Shown: in pieces, positions 19,625 to 29,412 of the stretch
Layout of the letters: each line of letters opens with the position of its first letter
How positions within the stretch are numbered: the first letter of the stretch is position 1
Origin: Arthrobacter jinronghuae
GTDB taxonomy: Bacteria; Actinomycetota; Actinomycetes; Actinomycetales; Micrococcaceae
Direction of reading: 5' to 3'
DNA length: 64,000 bases
Assembly (NCBI RefSeq): GCF_025244825.1
Contig: NZ_CP104263.1
Span: forward strand, 62,001-126,000
The notes under the pieces: model-generated
Told to the model about the DNA's origin: nothing
Database searches by the model: none
Seen by the model: the letters and a program-made list of their open reading frames with translations, nothing else
Translations under genes and position numbers: made by a program

Positions 19625-20698
19625 CTATGCCTCCGGCGGCAGGACGGGCGAGGGCGGCACCCGGACCAGCAGGGCGCCGGCGTCCACCTCCACGGTGATG
19701 GTGGTGGCGGGTCCGGTCAGGTCGCCGTCGAGCTGCGTCTGGGTGGGTTCCGCGACGGTCACCGTGATTTTCCGGACCCGGTGGTGCCGGATCACCGGGA
19801 GGTCCTTGGGGTAGCGCGTCATTACTTTGCCCGCCACCCAGGCCCAGCCCAGGACGCTGCGCGGGCTGATGATGACGACGTCCAGGAGCCCGTCATCCAC
19901 CACGGCGTCGGGAATGAAATCGATTCCGGCGGGCAGGCGTCCGGTGTTGGCCACCAGCACGCTGTGCACCTTCTGTGACTGCGCCGGACCGTCGTCTATG
20001 CTCACGGTCATCCGTGTCCGCCGCCCCGGCAGGAGGCGGACGCCGGCTTCGCTGTAGGCCAGCCAGCCCACGCGCTTCTTGAGCTCATCCCTGGTGGCGG
20101 CGATTACCTGGGCATCCAGGCCGATCCCGCCCATCACCAGGAATGCATTGTGGGAACGCCCGCCCGTGGAGGCGTCTTCGAGCACAATGTCGGCCATATC
20201 GATCCGCCGCACATCCCCGTGCAGCGAGTTGCGGATGTTTCCCGCCAGGTCCGCCACGGAGATATCCAGGTTCCTGGCAAGGAGGTTGCCGGTGCCCAGC
20301 GGGATCAGGCCCAGGGCGGCACCGGAATGCGCGACCGCGCGCGAGACCTCGCGGATGGTGCCGTCGCCGCCCGCGGCGAGGACGACGTCGGCCCCGGACT
20401 CCAGTGCCTGCAGCGCCTGCAGGTAGCCCGGGCTGTCCACTGTGGTTTCCAGGATCAGCGGCGGATCCCAGCCTGCGAGCTCGCAGGAAGCCCGCAGCAG
20501 CGCCTCGGCGTCGGCAGCAAGCGCCTTGACCGGGTTCACGACCATCGCCACCCGCTGGTGGGCCGCTCCGCGCGGGGCGAACACCGAAGCGTCCGCCGCC
20601 GCCCGCCGCCTGCTTCGGGTGCCGGCAATGGCCCAGGTTGCGGCGGAGGCCAACAGGGCGGCGACGAGGACAAGGAGGAGGGTAATTTCAACGGGCAT
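19625..20698 (-). CDS. membrane-anchored diacylglycerol kinase family lipid kinase
   Basis: A 357-residue DAGK-catalytic-domain protein. An N-terminal hydrophobic helix (about residues 5-25) precedes the kinase domain with MVVNPVKA and the nucleotide-binding motif LAAGGDGTIREV, then LIPLGTGNLLARN. It would phosphorylate diacylglycerol or a related lipid at the membrane in phospholipid turnover. I chose the ATG at 20698, preceded by GGAGG; the open frame to 20860 runs antisense into serS and is unlikely. It is divergent from serS. Confidence 0.88.
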   Translation of the reverse strand: MPVEITLLLVLVAALLASAATWAIAGTRSRRRAAADASVFAPRGAAHQRVAMVVNPVKALAADAEALLRASCELAGWDPPLILETTVDSPGYLQALQALESGADVVLAAGGDGTIREVSRAVAHSGAALGLIPLGTGNLLARNLDISVADLAGNIRNSLHGDVRRIDMADIVLEDASTGGRSHNAFLVMGGIGLDAQVIAATRDELKKRVGWLAYSEAGVRLLPGRRTRMTVSIDDGPAQSQKVHSVLVANTGRLPAGIDFIPDAVVDDGLLDVVIISPRSVLGWAWVAGKVMTRYPKDLPVIRHHRVRKITVTVAEPTQTQLDGDLTGPATTITVEVDAGALLVRVPPSPVLPPEA

Positions 20699-20753
20699 GA
20701 TGCCTCCCAGAATAGCCGCCGCCCCGCAGGGCAAAGGCCCGGCAGGTTTTGGG

Positions 20754-20759
20754 TACCCT
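20754..20759 (+). promoter_or_regulatory. -10 box for leaderless serS transcript
   Basis: TACCCT lies six bases before the GTG start of serS; no Shine-Dalgarno is present between them. Confidence 0.45.
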
Positions 20760-20765
20760 TGAGAC

Positions 20766-22040
20766 GTGATCGATGTAAATGAGCTCCGCGAAAACCCCGA
20801 AAAATTCCGAGCCTCGCAGCGCGCCCGGCTGGCCGACGAGAGCCTTGTGGACGCGATCATTTCCGCTGACGCCTCCCGCCGCGACGCCCGGACCCGCTAC
20901 GAGACCCTGCGCGCCGAGCAGAACGCCTTCGGCAAGCGTGTCGCCGCCGCCAAGGGTGAAGAGAAGCAGGCCCTGCTGGCCGAGGTGAAGGAACTGGCTG
21001 CCGCGGTCAAGGCCGCCGGCGCCGAGGCTGACGCCATCCAGGCCGAATCCGACGCGCTGCTGCGCCGGATCCCGAACCTGGTGTCCGACGGTGTTCCGGT
21101 CGGAGGCGAGGACGATTTCGAGGTAGTCAAGACCGTCGGCAAGCCCCGCGACTTCGAGGCCGAGGGCTTCAAGCCCCGCGACCACCTGGAAATCGGCGAG
21201 CTGCTCGGCGCCATCGACATGGAACGCGGCGCCAAGGTCTCCGGCTCCCGCTTCTACTTCCTGCGCGGCGTCGGTGCCCGCCTCGAACTGGCACTGCTGA
21301 ACATGGCGATGGACCAGGCTGTGAAGGCCGGATTCGTCCCGATGATCACCCCCACCCTGGTCCGCCCCGAGACGATGCAGGGTACCGGCTTCGACGTCGC
21401 GCACGACGCCGAGATCTACCGCCTGGCCGAAGACGACCTGTACCTCGTGGGCACCTCCGAGGTGCCGCTGGCCGGCTACCACGCAGACGAAATCCTCGAG
21501 CTGGACGGCGGCCCCGTCCGCTACGCCGGCTGGTCCTCCTGCTACCGCCGCGAAGCCGGCTCGCACGGCAAGGACACCCGCGGCATCATCCGCGTCCACC
21601 AGTTCAACAAAGTGGAAATGTTTGTCTACACCCGGCCGGAGGATGCAGCGGAAGAGCACCAGCGGCTGCTGGCCTGGGAAGAGGAAATGCTGGCCAAGGT
21701 CGAACTGCCCTACCGGGTCATCGACACGGCTGCCGGCGACCTGGGCATGTCCGCGGCACGGAAGTTCGACTGCGAGGCCTGGGTTCCCACCCAGAATGCC
21801 TACCGCGAGCTGACCTCCACCTCCAACTGCACCACTTTCCAGGCCCGGCGCCTGAACATCCGTGAACGGCAGGCTGAAGGCAAGGGCACCCGTGCCGTGG
21901 CCACCCTGAACGGAACGCTGGCCACCACCCGCTGGATCGTCGCCATTCTGGAACACCACCAGAACCCGGACGGCTCCGTTAATGTCCCGGCTGCGCTCCA
22001 GCCGTACCTGGGCGGCCTGGAAGTCCTTCCGGTCCTCTAG
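20766..22040 (+). CDS. serS: seryl-tRNA synthetase
   Basis: A 424-residue class II synthetase that charges tRNA-Ser. An N-terminal coiled-coil arm (about residues 30-105) is followed by the catalytic core with motif 2 [20 protein letters not shown] and the motif 3 region [17 protein letters not shown]. Length is normal. The start is GTG, giving the conserved [14 protein letters not shown] opening. It is probably leaderless (see 20754). No T-box is seen. Confidence 0.96.
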   Translation: MIDVNELRENPEKFRASQRARLADESLVDAIISADASRRDARTRYETLRAEQNAFGKRVAAAKGEEKQALLAEVKELAAAVKAAGAEADAIQAESDALLRRIPNLVSDGVPVGGEDDFEVVKTVGKPRDFEAEGFKPRDHLEIGELLGAIDMERGAKVSGSRFYFLRGVGARLELALLNMAMDQAVKAGFVPMITPTLVRPETMQGTGFDVAHDAEIYRLAEDDLYLVGTSEVPLAGYHADEILELDGGPVRYAGWSSCYRREAGSHGKDTRGIIRVHQFNKVEMFVYTRPEDAAEEHQRLLAWEEEMLAKVELPYRVIDTAAGDLGMSAARKFDCEAWVPTQNAYRELTSTSNCTTFQARRLNIRERQAEGKGTRAVATLNGTLATTRWIVAILEHHQNPDGSVNVPAALQPYLGGLEVLPVL

Positions 22041-22050
22041 CTCCATGCAG

Positions 22051-22091
22051 CGACGGCGGGACCTCGGGCGTTGCCCGGGGTCCCGCCGTCG
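22051..22091 (+). terminator. terminator-like hairpin after serS
   Basis: 19-bp stem with one wobble (22051-22069 with 22073-22091, loop GTT), ten bases after the serS stop. No T tract, so termination efficiency is uncertain. Confidence 0.65.
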
Positions 22092-22171
22092 TTCGCCCGG
22101 CCGCGCATCAACCCTGTCCGCCGGTCCGGTCCTGTGGCAGCTGTCCTAGCCGCCTTCCTTGCCCATCTGCT

Positions 22172-22177
22172 TAGATA
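22172..22177 (+). promoter_or_regulatory. -10 box for leaderless HAD gene
   Basis: TAGATA ends five bases before the ATG at 22183. This favours that ATG over the in-frame TTG at 22159. Confidence 0.4.
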
Positions 22178-22182
22178 AAACG

Positions 22183-23031
22183 ATGACAACTTTGAGTACC
22201 GCTGGCATCGAAGACCAGCGAACCCCTGACAAGCGACACCTGGTAGCCCTCGACGTAGACGGAACCCTCGTAGACCATGACGGCCACATGTCCCCGGGCG
22301 TGCGCGAGGCCGCCCGAAAGGCCTCGGAAGCAGGTCATCACCTGGTGGTGGCCACCGGCAGGTCTTACGGCGCCGCGCTGCCCATCCTCGAACTCCTGGG
22401 TCTGACCAAGGGATACTGCGTCTGCTCCAACGGTGCCGTAACCCTGCGCCTGGATCCCGCCCTCGAAGACGGCTACGAAGTTATGGACCGTGTGGTCTTC
22501 GACCCGAAACCGGCACTGGCCGCGCTGCGGGCAAAGCTTCCCACCGCAAAATTCGCCCTGGAGGATGCGGAAGGGCGCTTCCTGTCCACCGAACGGTTCC
22601 AGGACGCCAGCTTCGGCGCCGAAGCCCTCGCGGTGGACTTTGAGTCCATGCTGGAGGCACAGGCCGTCCGCGTGGTGGTTTTCAGCACCGACAGCACCGC
22701 AGAGGAATTCGGCGAGGCGGTGGAGGCGATCGGCCTGCACGGCGTGACCTATTCCGTGGGCTGGACCGCCTGGCTGGATATCGCAGCGTCCGGCGTCACC
22801 AAGGCCAGCGCGCTGGAGCAGGTCCGCCGCCGGCTGGAGGTCGACCCGACGCTGACCATTGGTCTGGGCGACGGCCGCAACGACATCGAGATGCTGGACT
22901 GGGCCGCCCGCGGCGTAGCCATGGGACAGGCACCGGACGAGGTCCTGGCAGCAGCATCCGAGGTCACCGGCACGGTCTACGAGGACGGTGCGGCGAGCGT
23001 GCTGTCCAGCGTGCTGGACGGCACGGCCTAG
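22183..23031 (+). CDS. Cof-type HAD-IIB phosphatase
   Basis: A 282-residue haloacid-dehalogenase phosphatase of the Cof/YbiV group. Motif I is DVDGTLVD, motif II is in VVATGRSYG, and motif III/IV is GDGRNDIEML, separated by a C2B cap of about 110 residues. Such enzymes dephosphorylate sugar phosphates, nucleotides or cofactor phosphates; the substrate here is unknown. Start choice depends on the leaderless promoter at 22172; there is no Shine-Dalgarno. It is convergent with the SatD-like gene, one base apart. Confidence 0.87.
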   Translation: MTTLSTAGIEDQRTPDKRHLVALDVDGTLVDHDGHMSPGVREAARKASEAGHHLVVATGRSYGAALPILELLGLTKGYCVCSNGAVTLRLDPALEDGYEVMDRVVFDPKPALAALRAKLPTAKFALEDAEGRFLSTERFQDASFGAEALAVDFESMLEAQAVRVVVFSTDSTAEEFGEAVEAIGLHGVTYSVGWTAWLDIAASGVTKASALEQVRRRLEVDPTLTIGLGDGRNDIEMLDWAARGVAMGQAPDEVLAAASEVTGTVYEDGAASVLSSVLDGTA

Positions 23032-23032
23032 C

Positions 23033-23668
23033 TCACGCCCGGTAGGGGAGCGCTGCCGGCGGAAGCGAGGCCGGACCGTAGACCAGTCCCAGCAGCCGCG
23101 CGGCGGCCGGGCGGGTGGCCCATTCTTCACTCCAGTGGGACCGGACCACCGCCTTGCTCACGGCCTGTGCGGTGATTCCCAGTTCCTGGGCCACGAATTT
23201 CTGCTGCCCGCGCGCTCCCGGGGTCATGAGGTCCAGCACCTTCCACTCGGCCTCGGAGCGGGCGGCCACAATCAGGCCCAGCAGGCGCAGCACGGCTTCC
23301 GCCTCCGCCGCCAGTTCCGCATCCGGCCCCTCCACCGCCAGCGGCACACGGTCGCCGGTGCGCTGGGCGCGCTCCACGGCACGCCGGGAATAGACCAGTC
23401 CGTAGCCCCGCGCATCAGCCAGATTCTCCGGGAGGGGAACCTGGAGCTCGCCCACCCCCACGCCCACGTGCCAGCGGCGCTGCCGGATCGCTGTCAGCGC
23501 GGCTTCCACCGCGGTGGCCGCATCGGTCAGTACCCCTTGGGCTTCGTCACCGACGGTGCGCTGGAAGGGAACGGCAGCAGGCAGATGCCGAAGGGAGCGG
23601 ATCAGGTCCGGAACCAGGTCCCCGACCTCCCGGGTGTCCCGCTGGTTGATGGTCAGCACAAAATGCAT
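23033..23668 (-). CDS. SatD-like/HTH putative regulator
   Basis: A 211-residue protein. The opening FVLTINQRDTREVGDLVPDLI and the central GVGVGELQVPLPENLADARG resemble SatD-family proteins, which have a nucleotide-cyclase-like fold. The C-terminal third ARGQQKFVAQELGITAQAVSKAV is a convincing helix-turn-helix. It is probably a DNA-binding regulator with a ligand-sensing N-terminal domain; targets unknown. It is transcribed divergently from a 70-residue membrane protein gene, which is an obvious candidate target. Confidence 0.7.
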   Translation of the reverse strand: MHFVLTINQRDTREVGDLVPDLIRSLRHLPAAVPFQRTVGDEAQGVLTDAATAVEAALTAIRQRRWHVGVGVGELQVPLPENLADARGYGLVYSRRAVERAQRTGDRVPLAVEGPDAELAAEAEAVLRLLGLIVAARSEAEWKVLDLMTPGARGQQKFVAQELGITAQAVSKAVVRSHWSEEWATRPAAARLLGLVYGPASLPPAALPYRA

Positions 23669-23739
23669 GGCATCAGCATGTCAGACTCCGGCGGAAAACA
23701 ACCGAATGCGGTTGTGGCGCGCCCGGGCCGGCACCACGG

Positions 23740-23745
23740 TAGAGT
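23740..23745 (+). promoter_or_regulatory. -10 box for leaderless small membrane protein gene
   Basis: TAGAGT ends seven bases before the ATG at 23753. Confidence 0.4.
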
Positions 23746-23752
23746 CGGGCGC

Positions 23753-23965
23753 ATGACCAGCCAGGAGCAAGCACCCCGCCCGGACCGCCGCCCGCTGCTT
23801 CCCCTGCTGTTCGGGGCAGGCATCGTCCTCCTGGGCCTGTGGGCGGCATGGCTGACCTCCAGCTGGATTGTCCTTGCCGTTGCCGTGCTGGTGGCGGTGG
23901 TCCCGGCCAGGACGCACGCGGGAGACCTGCGCGCATGGGCGCGGCGCAAGGCGGGCGGCAACTGA
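23753..23965 (+). CDS. small two-helix membrane protein of unknown function
   Basis: A 70-residue protein with a Pro/Arg-rich N-terminus and a hydrophobic stretch at about residues 14-51 (LLPLLFGAGIVLLGLWAAWL, then SSWIVLAVAVLVAVV), probably two short helices, and a basic tail. No family recognised. The ATG at 23753 follows a -10-like box by seven bases, supporting leaderless expression. It is divergent from the SatD-like regulator. Confidence 0.6.
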   Translation: MTSQEQAPRPDRRPLLPLLFGAGIVLLGLWAAWLTSSWIVLAVAVLVAVVPARTHAGDLRAWARRKAGGN

Positions 23966-23984
23966 GATTTGCCGCGTTAAACGC

Positions 23985-24021
23985 CGACGGCGGCCGCCCC
24001 GTAAGGGACGCACCGCCGTCG
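23985..24021. terminator. hairpin between convergent genes
   Basis: Arms CGACGGCGG (23985-23993) and CCGCCGTCG (24013-24021), loop of 19 with GGGG/CCC-like content. It lies between the small membrane gene and ppa. Confidence 0.5.
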
Positions 24022-24045
24022 TACCGGCAGGGCCGGCAGGAAGAA

Positions 24046-24606
24046 CTAGTTGTTGACGGGGTTGGCGTCGACGTCGCGGCCCTGGGCCTCGTCCTCTTCG
24101 TGGCCTTCGCCGTGTGCCTGGTAGCGCTCCAGGGAGGCCTTGACCTCGGCTTCGGCGTCCTCGCGGCCGGCCCAGTCAGCGGCTTCGACCCACTTGCCCG
24201 GCTCCAGGTCCTTGTACTTCGTGAAGAAGTGCTTGATCTCGTCGAGCAGGAAGTCGGAGACGTCCGAGATGTCCTGGATGTGGTTAAAACGCGGGTCCAC
24301 GGGAACGCAGAGGACCTTGGCGTCGCCGCCGCCGTCATCAACCATGTTGAACACGCCGATGGGGCGGGATTCCACCAGTACGCCGGGCATCAGGTCGAAG
24401 TCCTGGAGCATCACCAGCGCGTCCAGGGGATCGCCGTCCTCGCCGAGGGTGTTCTCGAAGTACCCGTAGTGGGTGGGGTAGGCCATGGACGTGAACAGGA
24501 CCCGGTCCAGGCGCAGGCGGTGGGTTTCGTGGTCAATTTCGTACTTGACCCGGGATCCCTTGGGGATCTCGATGGTGACGTCGAGCGTCATGGGCGTTTC
24601 GGGCAT
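24046..24606 (-). CDS. ppa: inorganic pyrophosphatase
   Basis: A 186-residue family I soluble pyrophosphatase, hydrolysing PPi to phosphate. Core motifs are [14 protein letters not shown], the active-site [11 protein letters not shown] and [12 protein letters not shown]. The last 20 or so residues form an acidic, low-complexity tail beyond the conserved domain. GAGGAG lies seven bases before the ATG at 24606. It is divergent from dacB, 203 bp apart, and essential in most bacteria. Confidence 0.95.
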   Translation of the reverse strand: MPETPMTLDVTIEIPKGSRVKYEIDHETHRLRLDRVLFTSMAYPTHYGYFENTLGEDGDPLDALVMLQDFDLMPGVLVESRPIGVFNMVDDGGGDAKVLCVPVDPRFNHIQDISDVSDFLLDEIKHFFTKYKDLEPGKWVEAADWAGREDAEAEVKASLERYQAHGEGHEEDEAQGRDVDANPVNN

Positions 24607-24809
24607 TGCGACTCCTCACTGGCGTGGCCCGCTGAGGAACCACTGGAAAGATTTGGCTGACGATCATGCGCCGGCATGCCCCGCGACCGGAAAGATCGGG
24701 GCGGGCACCGGCGTCGGTCTAGTCTTAAAGATATATGTCCTGTGCACAGAACGTGTGCAGGGCCGAAACGGGCCGGGCAAGCCGGCGGAAATGAAAGAGT
24801 CGGTGGGAC

Positions 24810-26237
24810 ATGTCTCGGATGTTCTCCGGCACTCTGCTGGCCCTGGCCTTCGCAGTGCTGCTGGTCCCGTTGGCCTGCTATGCCCTCCCTCCGGTTGCCC
24901 AGTCCCTGACCGAACCCCGGGTGCAGCGCGCCGAGGTGGTTCCCCGCTACCAGCAGGCACCCGTGAAGCTTAAGGACAGCGCACTGGTAACTGCTCCGAA
25001 GGCGTCGGATCCGATGCCGGACGTCGAGCAGCTGGCCCGCCTGCTCGACGCCGAACTGGCCGTGGAGGGAAGCGGCACCTTCTCCGCCGTGGTGCAGGAC
25101 GCGCTCACCGGCACCGTGCTTTATGAGCGCGACGGCGCCACCGGGCTGGCCCCCGCCTCAAGCCTCAAGGTCCTGACCGCCGCAGCGGCGCTGTCCGCGA
25201 TGGACGGCGACACGCGCTTCCCCACCGCCGCCCTGCCGGGGGAAGACCCGGGCACGGTGGTCCTCCGCGGCGGCGGCGATGTGCTGCTGACCGCTGGGGA
25301 TTCAGATCCCGAGTCCGTGGCCGGCCACGCCGGGCTGGCCACCCTGGCCGAACAGACCGCCGCGGCGCTTGCCGCAAAGGAAACCGCAGGACCAGTGAAG
25401 GTGCTGGTGGATGATTCGCTGTTCACCGGCCCGGCACTCTCGGACGCGTGGGGGGAAGCCGACGTCGCGGCGGGCGAGATCGCCCCGATCCATTCCCTTG
25501 CGGTGAGCTCGGCGTGGGCAGAGGAGGGCACCGGGCCGGGACCCCGCGTTGGCGACGCCGCCCTGTCCGCCGGAGAGTCCTACCGCACCGCGCTCGCCGC
25601 TGCCCTTGCACCCAAGGGCATCGACGTTGAGCTGTCTGTTGAACGCGGCACCGCTCCGGCAGGCGCTGTTGCCCTCGCCGAGGTCCGCTCCGCACCGCTG
25701 GCCGAACAGGTCGACTACATGCTGCTGAACTCGGACAACTACCTGGCGGAGGTGCTGGCCCGGCTCAGTGCGGCAGCCACGGACCGTGAGGCATCCTTTG
25801 CCGGCGGAATTGAAACAGTTAAGGCCGAGGTGGCCGCCCTCGGGGTGGATGCCGGAGCAATGGTGCTCGGGGATACCAGCGGCCTGTCCGGCGAAACTTC
25901 GGTGTCCGCCGCGCAGCTGACCTCGCTGATGCAGATCCTCCTCACCACTACGGACCCCGATCTGCGCGCCGTCGCCGGCGGACTGCCCGTTGCGGCCCTG
26001 AGCGGAACACTGGCCGGGCGGTATGACGAGACAGCCGATTCCGCAGCGGCGGGGATTGTGCGGGCCAAGACGGGAACCCTGCTGGCGGTCACCGCGCTGA
26101 CCGGGTACGCCGCCGACGCGGATGGCCGGGTACTTGCCTTCACTTTCATAGCCAGCGGCCTGAACGGAAACACCCAGCAGGCACGGGACGCTGTGGATTC
26201 CGCGGCAGCCGTGCTGGCCGGATGCGGGTGCCGGTAA
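24810..26237 (+). CDS. dacB: D-alanyl-D-alanine carboxypeptidase/endopeptidase (PBP4, S13)
   Basis: A 475-residue penicillin-binding protein of peptidase family S13. An N-terminal hydrophobic segment (residues 6-27) should export or anchor it. The three active-site boxes are intact: SxxK at 117-120 (SSLK), SDN at 308-310 and KTG at 419-421. It trims peptidoglycan stem peptides outside the membrane. The start at 24810 has only a weak ribosome site (GTGGGA). Sequence is unusually Ala/Gly-rich, as is normal for this GC content. Confidence 0.93.
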   Translation: MSRMFSGTLLALAFAVLLVPLACYALPPVAQSLTEPRVQRAEVVPRYQQAPVKLKDSALVTAPKASDPMPDVEQLARLLDAELAVEGSGTFSAVVQDALTGTVLYERDGATGLAPASSLKVLTAAAALSAMDGDTRFPTAALPGEDPGTVVLRGGGDVLLTAGDSDPESVAGHAGLATLAEQTAAALAAKETAGPVKVLVDDSLFTGPALSDAWGEADVAAGEIAPIHSLAVSSAWAEEGTGPGPRVGDAALSAGESYRTALAAALAPKGIDVELSVERGTAPAGAVALAEVRSAPLAEQVDYMLLNSDNYLAEVLARLSAAATDREASFAGGIETVKAEVAALGVDAGAMVLGDTSGLSGETSVSAAQLTSLMQILLTTTDPDLRAVAGGLPVAALSGTLAGRYDETADSAAAGIVRAKTGTLLAVTALTGYAADADGRVLAFTFIASGLNGNTQQARDAVDSAAAVLAGCGCR

Positions 26238-26304
26238 CACCGGGCAGACGCTCCGTTCCCCCAAGGTGGTGTGGTGCCGGAAGGCAATGTGGTCGAATGG
26301 AGCA

Positions 26305-27489
26305 ATGGAGAGCAACGAGCGAAGCCGTCCGACCCCTGTCCCGGCACCTTCCGCCCCTGCAGGGAAAAATACCGACACCCACCCGTCCGCCGGCGGGGCA
26401 CCGTCGCTGGTGAACTGGGACCTGGCAGCTTCCACCGCAGCGGCCATGGTAGCGCCCGGACCGAAGATGTCCGCCCGCGAGATCCGCGACGCCGTGGCGG
26501 ACCTGCGGGCCGCCGCTGACGCCTCCGTTGCGCACGTTCACCGCATCACCGGACTGGAAGCGGCCCGGGACCTGCGGGACTCGGACGTGCTGATTGTGGA
26601 CCGGGCATCCTGGGCCCGAGCCAACTCGCAGAGCTTCTCGGTGCTGATGGGACCGGCCCTGCAGCATCTGGCTGAAACCCGCCCGGAACAGCTGGCCGCC
26701 GCCAACACGGCACTGGGCGGAACCATGACCGGCGCGCAGCTGGGCACCATCCTCGCCTTCCTCTCGAGCAAGGTCCTGGGCCAGTACGATCCCTTCGCCG
26801 CCCTGGGCGGCGTCGGCAAACCCGGCGGACGCCTGCTGCTGGTGGCCCCGAACATCGTCACGCTGGAACGTGAACTGAACGTGGACCCCGCCGACTTCCG
26901 GCTCTGGGTCTGCCTGCACGAGCAGACGCACCGGGTGCAGTTCGCAGCCGCGCCGTGGCTGCGGACCCACATGCTGGAGCAGATCAGCCAGCTCTCCAAC
27001 GGCATGATGGACAAGGCGCAGACCATTTCCGAGCGGCTGGGCTCCGCCGTGAAGGCGCTGGCAGCACCCAAGGGCGGCGTGGATGCGGACGGCGTGCCGC
27101 ACAAGTCCGTGGACCTGCTCTCCCTGCTGCAGGATCCGGAGGACAAGGAACGGCTCTCCCACCTGACGGCAGTGATGTCGCTCCTGGAAGGCCACGCAAA
27201 TGTGGTCATGGACGCCGTGGATGCGAGCATCGTGCCCAGCGTCAAAACCATCCGGCAGCGGTTCAATAACCGCGGCGCCAAGCGCACCTGGATTGACCGC
27301 TTCTTCCGCCAGATCATGGGGCTGGATGCCAAGATGCGCCAGTACAGCGACGGCGCGCGCTTTGTCCGTGCCGTCACCGACCAGGTGGGCATGGAAGGCT
27401 TTAACCGGGTGTGGGAGCGCCCCGAAAACCTCCCGACCGAAGCGGAGATCCACTCCGCGGACCTATGGATCGCCCGGATGGGACTGTAA
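26305..27489 (+). CDS. zinc-dependent metalloprotease (DUF2342, HEXXH)
   Basis: A 394-residue protein of the actinobacterial DUF2342 family, also annotated as F420-biosynthesis-associated protein or zincin-like protease. The zinc motif HEQTH lies in WVCLHEQTHRVQFAAAPWL, and a second conserved Glu lies in LLEGHANVVMDAVD. A Pro/Ala-rich N-terminal stretch precedes the conserved start at SLVNWDLAAS. The start is uncertain: ATG at 26305, 26287 and GTG at 26266 are all in frame and none has ideal spacing. It lies between dacB and tilS, the conserved order in these bacteria. Substrate unknown. Confidence 0.82.
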   Translation: MESNERSRPTPVPAPSAPAGKNTDTHPSAGGAPSLVNWDLAASTAAAMVAPGPKMSAREIRDAVADLRAAADASVAHVHRITGLEAARDLRDSDVLIVDRASWARANSQSFSVLMGPALQHLAETRPEQLAAANTALGGTMTGAQLGTILAFLSSKVLGQYDPFAALGGVGKPGGRLLLVAPNIVTLERELNVDPADFRLWVCLHEQTHRVQFAAAPWLRTHMLEQISQLSNGMMDKAQTISERLGSAVKALAAPKGGVDADGVPHKSVDLLSLLQDPEDKERLSHLTAVMSLLEGHANVVMDAVDASIVPSVKTIRQRFNNRGAKRTWIDRFFRQIMGLDAKMRQYSDGARFVRAVTDQVGMEGFNRVWERPENLPTEAEIHSADLWIARMGL

Positions 27490-27495
27490 CAAAAC

Positions 27496-28635
27496 GTGCT
27501 CGACGAAAACCTCAACACCTCCGGCTCGGCAGAGGGAACAGCAGCATCTGCCCGACCGGCGCCGCGGGTACGCAAGCGGCTCCTTCCAACGCTGGGGGAT
27601 GCCCGCAACAGCATCCGTGACACCCTGCGCGACGCCGGCCTGGCCCCGGGCGGAGACCATCCGCCGCTGATTCTGGTTGCCTGCAGCGGCGGCCCCGATT
27701 CCCTGGCACTGGCGCTGGCCGCCTCGTTCTTCTCCCGGCGGGGGGACTACCGGGTGGGCGCCGTCGTCGTTGATCACTCCCTGCAGCCGGGCAGTGCCGA
27801 CGTCGCAGCCGCCGCGCGGGACAAGCTGGAAGGGATGGGCCTGGAACCCGTCCTTGTACGGAAGGTGGAGGTGCCGGCCTCCGGCATGGGACCCGAAGCG
27901 GCCGCACGCACTGTCCGTTATGCGGCACTGGACGCCGCAGTCGAGGAACTGGACGCCGACGCCGTCCTGCTGGGCCATACCCTCGACGATCAGGCCGAGC
28001 AGGTGCTGCTGGGCCTGATGCGCGGTTCCGGCACCCGGTCCCTCGCCGGCATGCCCGCCGTTCGCGGAAAATACCTGCGGCCTTTCCTGGGCCTGCGCCG
28101 GGAACAGACGGTGGAAATCTGCGAGCACGCCGGGCTGGATCCCTGGCACGACCCCAGCAACCAGGATCCTGCGTATGCCCGGTCCCGGGTCCGTACCGAA
28201 GTGCTGCCGTTCCTGGAAGAAAAACTGGGCCCCGGCATCGCCGAAGCGCTGTTCCGTTCCTCACGTATCCTCTCCGCCGACGCCGACTATCTCGACGCCG
28301 TCGCGGCGCAGGCGTTTGCGGAGCTGCGCGCCTGGGTTCCGGCCGGCAACGAACCGGATTCCGAGGAGCTGCTGCTGCCTGAAGAGCAGCTGCGGAACCT
28401 TGCCCCCGCCGTCCGCCAGCGTGTACTGGCCCTCGCCGCGCTTGAACTCGGCGGTGCCCAGCCGAGCTATGAACGCCTCGCGGCGGTCCAGGCGCTGCTG
28501 CGGCGCACCGGGTCGGCAGGACCCGTCCAACTGGTGGGGAAAGTCAGCGTGTACCGCCAGCCGCGCGCCAAATCGGTTCACCACGGCGCCCCAAGCTATG
28601 GCAATCTTGTTTTTAGGAAAAAGAGCAGCACCTAA
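27496..28635 (+). CDS. tilS: tRNA(Ile)-lysidine synthase
   Basis: A 379-residue TilS that modifies C34 of the CAU-anticodon tRNA-Ile to lysidine with ATP. The PP-loop SGGPDS is at residues 64-69, followed by [10 protein letters not shown], the [22 protein letters not shown] motif region and [16 protein letters not shown]. About 45 extra N-terminal residues precede the family core. The start is GTG six bases after the metalloprotease stop, with no good Shine-Dalgarno, so a later start is possible. The usual tilS-hpt-ftsH order is kept. Confidence 0.93.
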   Translation: MLDENLNTSGSAEGTAASARPAPRVRKRLLPTLGDARNSIRDTLRDAGLAPGGDHPPLILVACSGGPDSLALALAASFFSRRGDYRVGAVVVDHSLQPGSADVAAAARDKLEGMGLEPVLVRKVEVPASGMGPEAAARTVRYAALDAAVEELDADAVLLGHTLDDQAEQVLLGLMRGSGTRSLAGMPAVRGKYLRPFLGLRREQTVEICEHAGLDPWHDPSNQDPAYARSRVRTEVLPFLEEKLGPGIAEALFRSSRILSADADYLDAVAAQAFAELRAWVPAGNEPDSEELLLPEEQLRNLAPAVRQRVLALAALELGGAQPSYERLAAVQALLRRTGSAGPVQLVGKVSVYRQPRAKSVHHGAPSYGNLVFRKKSST

Positions 28636-28672
28636 CATCCAAGCTGCAACACTTCGCACCCGGGAGTCATTC

Positions 28673-29224
28673 GTGGATTCACACGACGTCCAGTCAGATC
28701 TCAAGCACGTTCTCTACACCAAGGAACAGATCCAAACCCGGATCAATGAACTGGCGGCCGAAATTGACCGCGACTATGCCGGCCGCGACGTACTGCTGGT
28801 CGGCGTCCTCAAGGGAGCCGTGATGGTGATGGCTGACCTCTCCCGCGCCCTGCACAGCCACGTCACGATGGACTGGATGGCAGTGTCCTCCTACGGCTCC
28901 GGCACCCAGTCTTCCGGCGTCGTCCGTATCCTCAAGGACCTTGAGACGGACCTGCTGGGCAAGCATGTGCTGATTGTCGAGGACATTATCGACTCCGGCC
29001 TGACGCTCTCCTGGCTGCGCGCCAACCTGGAATCCCGCGGCCCTGCCAGCGTGGAAATCTGCACCCTGCTGCGCAAGCCGGATGCAGCCAAGGTGGAAAT
29101 CGACGTTAAGTACGTCGGTTATGAAATCCCCAACGAGTTCGTGGTCGGTTTCGGCCTGGACTTTGCAGAGCGGTACCGCAACCTGGACTTCATCGGTACC
29201 CTCGCGCCGCACGTTTACGAATAA
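28673..29224 (+). CDS. hpt: hypoxanthine phosphoribosyltransferase
   Basis: A 183-residue purine salvage enzyme forming IMP/GMP from hypoxanthine/guanine and PRPP. The PRPP-binding loop VEDIIDSG is at residues 102-109, and the flexible loop region [11 protein letters not shown] is near residues 72-82. The start is GTG at 28673 with GGGAG six bases upstream; the longer open frame in this register runs out of phase through tilS. It lies 37 bp after tilS. Confidence 0.95.
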   Translation: MDSHDVQSDLKHVLYTKEQIQTRINELAAEIDRDYAGRDVLLVGVLKGAVMVMADLSRALHSHVTMDWMAVSSYGSGTQSSGVVRILKDLETDLLGKHVLIVEDIIDSGLTLSWLRANLESRGPASVEICTLLRKPDAAKVEIDVKYVGYEIPNEFVVGFGLDFAERYRNLDFIGTLAPHVYE

Positions 29225-29412
29225 CGGTTCCGGCCCCGTTTCTCCCCGTCCCTGCGAAGGGGACAGTCACGGACGCAATGCTCTACGCCCTGAGGGAACT
29301 AATCCCCTCCCCGGACCGTGTTCTTCTGGGGGACGGTGTATAGCTAGTAGGTAAATTCCGCGCATACCAGCGTTGTTGACCAGGAGGGACGGGGCATTAG
29401 CCCTGACGTCGA
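29225..29412 (+). promoter_or_regulatory. ftsH upstream region
   Basis: 188 bp between hpt and ftsH with promoter-like A/T-rich hexamers around 29337-29358 (TATAGC, TAGTAGGTAAAT). GGAGGG at about 29382 is too far from the ATG to be its ribosome site. No ORF is supported. Confidence 0.35.

Noticed and set aside
20688..22046. 452-codon minus-strand ORF opposite serS
   Set aside because: Complete overlap with serS, no domain, and codon positions mirror the real gene.
29225..29412. Possible small RNA upstream of ftsH
   Set aside because: Only weak pairing and no terminator; nothing beyond a promoter region can be supported.
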